Origin: Alphaproteobacteria bacterium | GTDB taxonomy: Bacteria > Pseudomonadota > Alphaproteobacteria > Micavibrionales > UBA1664 | Direction: 5' to 3' | NCBI GenBank assembly: GCA_030427215.1 | Contig: JAUHXB010000020.1 | Location: forward strand, 1-11,489 | DNA length: 11,489 nucleotides | In this document: positions 6,986-11,489 of the stretch, piece after piece | Layout: each line of letters starts with the position of its first letter | How positions within the stretch are numbered: position 1 is the stretch's first letter | Made by a program: the position numbers and the translations under genes | Notes under the pieces: generated by a model | The model's database searches: none | What the model was told of the DNA's origin: nothing | The model's input: the letters and a program-made list of their open reading frames with translations, nothing else

Positions 6986-7483
6986 TTATTCGAATTTTAA
7001 AGATTCTAACGTCCACCCTAATCGCGGTGGTAAAACAAGGTCGAGGTCTTCCCTTGCCAAAATAATAGGAATTGACTGATTGAACTCGTTCACCATGTCT
7101 TGATTAAATGTTCTACGATTAACTGTGACACGGTTGAGAGTGACGCCGTTTTGATCAATATTGTAAAAGCATTCCATCATTTCAGAATTTTGCGATCCAT
7201 ACGAATTTATATTGATATAGCCTAATTGAGCAGAATTTTGTTTTTCTCCAGAGGTCAAAAGTTTAATATGAGTTGGATATTGTGCATAACGTTCTAAAAA
7301 AACCTTACATAGACCATATCGCCACGTCCCTTTGACTTCATCATTGCCAGATAAAACGACCACGGCAATTATAAAGATAATAAACCCAACAACACCCACA
7401 AAAATCATTTCTTGTTTTTGTTTTAAAAGGGCCGTGAATTCAGTATCGCTATCGTTAATTTCCCCTAAAAGCCTTGGAATCAT
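6986..7483 (-). CDS. Single-pass inner-membrane protein, translationally coupled to icmB; unknown family
   Basis: A 165-residue protein that I do not recognise. A short N-terminal region of about 25 residues, rich in charge (LKQKQE just before the membrane), is followed by one strong hydrophobic span at 26-46 (MIFVGVVGFIIFIIAVVVLSG). A roughly 120-residue soluble domain follows, probably periplasmic, with a beta-rich look. That domain has exactly two cysteines, C59 and C105, which could pair in the periplasm. It ends in a Pro/Trp-containing segment (PPRLGWTLESLKFE). The ATG overlaps the icmB stop in ATGA and has a strong TGAGGA ribosome site inside the icmB 3' end, so co-expression with the secretion ATPase is very likely. 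The layout (short cytosolic tail, one helix, periplasmic domain) matches small type IV secretion core proteins such as DotI/IcmL-like subunits in general architecture only. I see no sequence motif that assigns it to them. Confidence 0.82.
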   Translation of the reverse strand: MIPRLLGEINDSDTEFTALLKQKQEMIFVGVVGFIIFIIAVVVLSGNDEVKGTWRYGLCKVFLERYAQYPTHIKLLTSGEKQNSAQLGYININSYGSQNSEMMECFYNIDQNGVTLNRVTVNRRTFNQDMVNEFNQSIPIILAREDLDLVLPPRLGWTLESLKFE

Positions 7484-10400
7484 GATTCATATTCCTCACC
7501 TTTTAATTGTCTCTGGCGTTCAGCCTCGTATCGATCCTCACTGGATTGAATGAGTTCATTCACGATATCTTCGATAATTTTTGACGTGGACATGGATTGT
7601 GATTCCGAATCATCAGAGACTGCGAAAATGCGCCGTTTGATTTCTGCACGCGCAGATCCACCAGGGAAAGCAGCGGAAAGCATTTGACGAGCACGCGAAG
7701 CGCCTAATTTTGTATAAAGTCTTTTACGGATTGCGACATCTTCTGACGATGTTGATAGCGCCCATAATTCGATGGGACCCAGTGTATTGATTAAATGCTG
7801 TTCATAGCGACCGTCGGTGGTGCCCAAAACAAATAACGCCGGCGCCCCTGACGATCGTGGGCCAGTCAGACGATAACGAATGACATTGCGCGCCGTGTTT
7901 GTAAGGCCAAAGCGTTTTTGGGTATTATCAACAACACGATCGGAAATGGCAGAACCCAAAACCCATACACCGGTTGCCAAATCAACCATATCATCATCAA
8001 AATCCTCTAATAGTTGAGATGTTAAAACAATTTGCACGCCTCGTTTTCGTCCCTCACGCACATCTCGAATTAATTGGCCACGGACGGAATAAGATTTACT
8101 TGTTCTGTGAAATTCATCGTAGCAAAGTCGCTTTGGCGATTCCGCGATATCTTGAAGACGGGTTTCGTGGTAAGGCTTGTAACGTTCGGGCATATGATCA
8201 ATCGCTTCACGCGATAACCACCAACTGCGCACCAATGCATGTCTTGCCAACATATACATGATGGATGTTTGACGATCCGCCGTTTCATCACCCTGAGGAC
8301 ACACATCCATTAGATCTAATGAACAAACACGAGCATCTGTAATCTCGAATTTAGTCACCGATGATAAAATAGGAAATTCACGAATAGCCGACGTCACCAT
8401 TCGTTCAAACGCACTGATAATACTTTCGGCCGATCCACCGATCTGTGCCTCTTCTAATAAGGCACGAATTTGCGGACGCCTTGCGGCGGTAATGGCGTCA
8501 CCCAAAACTGGTACGGCATGACGTTGGGCCAAGTTGGCAATATGATATTGTTCTAAATCAAAAAATTTATCGACGATATCCCACCAATAAGGATCTTCGG
8601 GTAAGTGAATATTAAATTTCTTGAGGGCTTCATCAATTTCGGGATCAAGACGCGGCAGGTAGGGCCGTGGTTCGGCATTGGCCTCATTATCATGCCGCCA
8701 GCGATACATCTCATCAACAACCAATCCGGCTAATTGTTGAATACCATCATATGGACGATCTGCACCAGGAGGGGTACAGAGTAATGTCATAAGCTCAACC
8801 AAATATGATCGTTCATCAATAAGTGGTTGTCGCATACCCAATTGTGTATCAAACGGATTAATCGCATATTCTGGCGTCATTTGAAGACGATAATAAGCGG
8901 CCTCATGCTGGCGATCTTGTGGCAGCGCTTCTTTAATGAGAGAAATAAGCCCAGATGACGATGGACCAACATCAATGACAGCAACGTATGGGAGTTTTGC
9001 ATTGCCGGGGGACAAAATGGTTGCTAGGTTGAGAGTGTTCAATAAAACAGATTTACCAGCACCAGGTTGCGCAAAAATCAAATCGAACCATGTGGTTGTT
9101 AAATTTGTTCCTGTTTGATAAGGCCACATTTTTCCATCAGGAGTCCTGAGCAGAAGGGCCCCTTGATCAAATGGACTGGAGGGTCTTTGCCATGGCAAAA
9201 GCTTCATAACCTCATACATCGGCGCAACGGCCGCTGGCGCTGTTGATGCGCATGCAATTCCCATTGCGGACGACATGACACAATCAAGCGGATCGCCCAC
9301 AACATTAGATACCTGACAATATCCCCAACTTTCAACGGCTTGCATTAAAACGGAAACGCGATCTTCCAGCAGATTTAATTTCTTTTCCGGGGCCCATGTT
9401 GCAAGTGAAACACGTAATTTCACAACTGGTTCGCTTCGTGAAAGAGCCTGTAGCGATTCAAGTGATTTTTTAATCGTTTTGTTTGTTGAATTTGTGATTG
9501 CCAAAAATGTTGTAATCGCGGCCTTTAATGACGCGCCCTCTGCACCACCCGATTCAATTAAAAACGATATACGATAGGGCACATTGGCCTCAAACAGCCT
9601 GTTAAGTAACATTGGAAAAGGTGAAGGGTCGCTGGGCGCCAACGTCATATCCACACCCCCCCATAATAATGATCCGATACGAACAGATCGAGTATTTATA
9701 ATTTCACCATGCGCACTTGAAAGTTGTTGCCTTAACGGCGGCCATAAAATTTCTGAATAGTCAGTTTTTGATTCGGGGACACGCGCCGGGATTTTATCTC
9801 CTGGTAAAATTGGTCGCCATTTTTCATTCGCCATATCTGGAAACAGATTATTACGAACCGCCGCCATAGCTTCATGCGTTTTCAAAACTTCCGCTCTTAT
9901 GCCGATTTCATTCAATGAAGATTCGATCCCCATAACAAATGATTTATGTCTTGCTTTCAGAGGTTCTAATGACGTAAATGGATATTGCGCGTTTGCCGAC
10001 ATTGGCCATTTGATTTTCTTCTTTTCTTCGACGGCGCGTTTTAATTCCGCTTCGGGCAAGATGCTTGGTCGCGTCCATAAAACGAAATAACATTCTTCAT
10101 GAATCATATACCGCGATAGATGCCTGGCGCGTTCTTCCAAAACATCGTCCAATTCCAAACCTATATTTCGCGCGGTCACTTTGGATGGATACGTTGCCTT
10201 TTCTGTTATACTTCTTGATCGGGAAGGATTGCGCGTGAAAAAAACTTGGAGGGCGTGACCTGGGCGATCAAATCGTGCACCAAGTTTAAGAGTGGCGGCC
10301 TCAAGAATATGGGCATATTCTTCTTGTCCAATAATTTGTTTGCTTCCATCAACTTTTAAATAGCTGATCAGTGATCCGTCTTCTGCAACGATCGTGACGT

Positions 10401-10491
10401 TATCATCCGCGGTTTCAAGGCGGATAAAGGATTCGATCGGTTGTTTTGCCAAAGTGACAAAAGGGGACAAAAATTTTGAAAATGCGCTCAT
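7480..10491 (-). CDS. icmB: IcmB/DotO-type type IVB secretion system ATPase
   Basis: A 1003-residue protein close in length to Legionella IcmB/DotO (about 1009). DotO is a VirB4/TraU-class ATPase that, with DotB, forms the cytoplasmic energy complex of Dot/Icm and IncI-type type IVB secretion. The N-terminal half (1-440) is the non-catalytic part and has no signal peptide or clear membrane span. The ATPase core begins near 450: Walker A is AQPGAGKS (474-481, K480), followed by AVIDVGPSSSGLISLIKEAL (504-523), a stretch I associate with IcmB. Walker B is RLCYDEFHR (788-796, with D792 and E793), and a downstream motif VREGRKRGVQIVLTSQ covers 811-826. All catalytic elements look intact. It diverges from the acetoacetyl-CoA synthetase gene across 130 bp and is followed by two co-directional genes. 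None of the usual icm/dot neighbours is present. I see no good ribosome site before the ATG at 10491. Confidence 0.93.
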   Translation of the reverse strand: MSAFSKFLSPFVTLAKQPIESFIRLETADDNVTIVAEDGSLISYLKVDGSKQIIGQEEYAHILEAATLKLGARFDRPGHALQVFFTRNPSRSRSITEKATYPSKVTARNIGLELDDVLEERARHLSRYMIHEECYFVLWTRPSILPEAELKRAVEEKKKIKWPMSANAQYPFTSLEPLKARHKSFVMGIESSLNEIGIRAEVLKTHEAMAAVRNNLFPDMANEKWRPILPGDKIPARVPESKTDYSEILWPPLRQQLSSAHGEIINTRSVRIGSLLWGGVDMTLAPSDPSPFPMLLNRLFEANVPYRISFLIESGGAEGASLKAAITTFLAITNSTNKTIKKSLESLQALSRSEPVVKLRVSLATWAPEKKLNLLEDRVSVLMQAVESWGYCQVSNVVGDPLDCVMSSAMGIACASTAPAAVAPMYEVMKLLPWQRPSSPFDQGALLLRTPDGKMWPYQTGTNLTTTWFDLIFAQPGAGKSVLLNTLNLATILSPGNAKLPYVAVIDVGPSSSGLISLIKEALPQDRQHEAAYYRLQMTPEYAINPFDTQLGMRQPLIDERSYLVELMTLLCTPPGADRPYDGIQQLAGLVVDEMYRWRHDNEANAEPRPYLPRLDPEIDEALKKFNIHLPEDPYWWDIVDKFFDLEQYHIANLAQRHAVPVLGDAITAARRPQIRALLEEAQIGGSAESIISAFERMVTSAIREFPILSSVTKFEITDARVCSLDLMDVCPQGDETADRQTSIMYMLARHALVRSWWLSREAIDHMPERYKPYHETRLQDIAESPKRLCYDEFHRTSKSYSVRGQLIRDVREGRKRGVQIVLTSQLLEDFDDDMVDLATGVWVLGSAISDRVVDNTQKRFGLTNTARNVIRYRLTGPRSSGAPALFVLGTTDGRYEQHLINTLGPIELWALSTSSEDVAIRKRLYTKLGASRARQMLSAAFPGGSARAEIKRRIFAVSDDSESQSMSTSKIIEDIVNELIQSSEDRYEAERQRQLKGEEYES
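7493..7498 (-). promoter_or_regulatory. Strong ribosome binding site for the icmB-coupled membrane protein
   Basis: Reading on the minus strand, TGAGGA lies 9 nt before the ATG at 7483, inside the last codons of icmB. Together with the ATGA overlap it supports both the start chosen and translational coupling. Confidence 0.6.
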
Positions 10492-10557
10492 TATTAATGA
10501 GTTTAGTGTGCTTGATACCTTAAGTGAAGCTAAAAAATACTAAAAACATTAACGGCC

Positions 10558-10586
10558 TTGCCTTGAAACTACTGACGTGATTTAAT
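10558..10586 (+). promoter_or_regulatory. Possible sigma70-type promoter for acetoacetyl-CoA synthetase
   Basis: In the 130-bp divergent gap, TTGCCT (10558-10563) and TTTAAT (10581-10586) are separated by 17 bp, matching 4/6 and 5/6 of the consensus hexamers, with predicted transcription start near 10593. This is weak by itself in AT-rich DNA. I found no comparable pair for icmB on the minus strand, though a promoter for it should lie in the same gap. Confidence 0.3.
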
Positions 10587-10621
10587 TTTCAAAATTTAAC
10601 CTTTATCGGAAACAATGAACA

Positions 10622-11489
10622 ATGGACGCACCATTATGGACACCAGAAACACCTGAACAAACAATCTTGGCCGATTTTATGGCCAAGATTGACAAACAAG
10701 ACATGACTTACCCCGAATTATGGGCATGGTCTTGTGAGAATATAGAGGAATTTTGGTCTGCCTTATGGGATTACTGCGGGGTGATTGGTGATAAGGGTGA
10801 TACGATTTTGAGTGAAAATGCGCATATGCGTGATGCCCAATTTTTCCCTGAATCTTCGCTCAATTACGCGGAAAACTGTCTTCTACGCCGTGATGATGGT
10901 GATGCTATTGTCTTTTGGGGTGAAGATAAGGTCAAAACAAAAATGAGTTGGGCGGAATTATATGAGGCCGTATCAAAATTTCAACAATTTCTTATTGATG
11001 AAGGGGTCGCACAAGGTGACCGCGTTGCAGGGTTCGTATCCAATATGCCGCAAGCTTTGATTGGCATGTTGGCAACATCATCAATCGGGGCGATATGGTC
11101 TTCGGCGTCCCCTGATTTTGGTGTGCAAGGCGTTTTGGACCGATTCGGACAAATTGAACCGAAAATTATGATCGCGGTTGAGGGGTATTATTACAATGGC
11201 AAAACCGTTGATTGTATGCCAAAGATTAAAGAATTTTTGCCTCAACTGCCCTCCGTTCAAAAATGTGTGATTGTTGATTACACGGATAATTATCCTGAAT
11301 TATCGGACAATATGATCAGGTGGGATGATATTCAAAATGATTATGAGGCACAGAATATTAAGTTTACGCGCCTGCCCTTTAACCACCCTCTGTTTATTAT
11401 GTTTTCATCGGGGACAACAGGCATTCCAAAATGCATTGTGCATGGGCAAGGGGGCGTTTTACTGACTCATTTGAAAGAACATCAATTGC
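10622..11489 (+). CDS. aacS: Acetoacetyl-CoA synthetase, N-terminal part (3' end outside window)
   Basis: The first 289 codons of an acetoacetate:CoA ligase, an ANL-superfamily enzyme that activates acetoacetate to acetoacetyl-CoA using ATP. The whole enzyme is usually about 650 residues. The N terminus MDAPLWTPETPEQ is typical. Next come NYAENCLLRR, then IWSSASPDFGVQGVLDRFGQ, which is highly characteristic of AacS and separates it from acetyl-CoA synthetase. The ATP-binding P-loop SSGTTGIPKCIVHGQGG lies just before the window end. The frame stays open to the last base. The ATG at 10622 is chosen because it gives the family N terminus; a nearby ATG at 10615 is out of frame. A weak GGA lies 11 nt upstream. 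The enzyme would let the cell use acetoacetate from ketone bodies or polyhydroxybutyrate breakdown, in keeping with the acyl-CoA dehydrogenase at the other end of the window. Confidence 0.95.
   Translation, partial: MDAPLWTPETPEQTILADFMAKIDKQDMTYPELWAWSCENIEEFWSALWDYCGVIGDKGDTILSENAHMRDAQFFPESSLNYAENCLLRRDDGDAIVFWGEDKVKTKMSWAELYEAVSKFQQFLIDEGVAQGDRVAGFVSNMPQALIGMLATSSIGAIWSSASPDFGVQGVLDRFGQIEPKIMIAVEGYYYNGKTVDCMPKIKEFLPQLPSVQKCVIVDYTDNYPELSDNMIRWDDIQNDYEAQNIKFTRLPFNHPLFIMFSSGTTGIPKCIVHGQGGVLLTHLKEHQL
10662..10691. repeat. Perfect 11-bp inverted repeat inside the start of aacS
   Basis: CAATCTTGGCC (10662-10672) and GGCCAAGATTG (10681-10691) are exact reverse complements around an 8-base loop, GATTTTAT. 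The repeat spans codons 14-24 of aacS, beginning 40 nt after the start codon. It could fold as a stable hairpin in the mRNA or serve as a palindromic binding site. No T-run follows, so it is not a standard terminator. The structure is certain; a function is not. Confidence 0.6.

Noticed and set aside
7974..8306. Two open frames (plus strand 7974-8261, minus strand 8070-8306)
   Set aside because: Both lie within the icmB ATPase region, in other frames, with no domain signal. Icm family sequence is continuous across them.
7480..10491. Reading the ATPase as a plasmid conjugation VirB4/TraU and the window as a conjugative element
   Set aside because: No relaxase, coupling protein, integrase, origin or other transfer gene is present, and both flanks are chromosomal-type metabolic genes. 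The DVGPSSSG segment and the length fit IcmB/DotO best.
1..11489. CRISPR arrays, tRNAs, insertion sequences, riboswitches
   Set aside because: I read both strands and found no regular direct repeats, cloverleaf-like segments, transposase motifs or long structured leaders. Non-coding space is too small for most of these.

Overview
The window reads as a chromosomal segment of a Gram-negative proteobacterium. An alphaproteobacterium is my best guess, but this rests on gene content only: a long-form acyl-CoA dehydrogenase with an extra C-terminal domain, an acetoacetyl-CoA synthetase, a small SCP2 protein and a stand-alone IcmB/DotO ATPase. There is no rRNA or other phylogenetic marker, and a gammaproteobacterium is not excluded. 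Coding density is very high. The only non-coding gaps are about 40 bp (1372-1411), 18 bp (6968-6985) and 130 bp (10492-10621). I see no tRNA, CRISPR array, insertion sequence or integrase.

Layout. (1) 1-1371, plus strand: the C-terminal 60% of an acyl-CoA dehydrogenase, then a 93-residue charged, probably coiled-coil protein of unknown role. (2) 1412-6665, plus strand: a tightly packed five-gene surface-glycan cassette of sugar-nucleotide aminotransferase (DegT/VioA type), WecF-type transferase for 4-amino-4,6-dideoxyhexose derivatives, SAM methyltransferase, Wzx-type flippase and family 2 glycosyltransferase. Every junction in it overlaps (ATGA three times, 11 nt once). (3) 10491-6662, minus strand: icmB/dotO (1003 aa), an ATGA-coupled 165-aa single-pass membrane protein of unknown family, and a 101-aa SCP2 lipid-carrier protein. 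(4) 10622 to the window end, plus strand, diverging from icmB: the first 289 codons of acetoacetyl-CoA synthetase.

How the genes may work together. The cassette would aminate a dTDP-4-keto-6-deoxyhexose, transfer the sugar (or its N-acyl form) to an undecaprenyl-linked acceptor, extend and perhaps methylate the glycan, and flip it across the inner membrane. Precursor genes (rmlA/rmlB), an N-acyltransferase and a Wzy polymerase are not in the window. The outer genes (acyl-CoA dehydrogenase, acetoacetyl-CoA synthetase, possibly SCP2) belong to acyl-CoA and ketone-body metabolism, so the glycan cassette and the icmB unit look like accessory blocks lodged between metabolic genes. Sampled sequence lines give about 50% GC for the flanking metabolic genes, about 40% for icmB and about 30-35% for the flippase and glycosyltransferase; these are hand counts of single lines, not a full calculation.

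The most interesting parts are the orphan IcmB/DotO ATPase of a type IVB secretion system, without its usual icm/dot neighbours, and its translationally coupled membrane partner, which I do not recognise.
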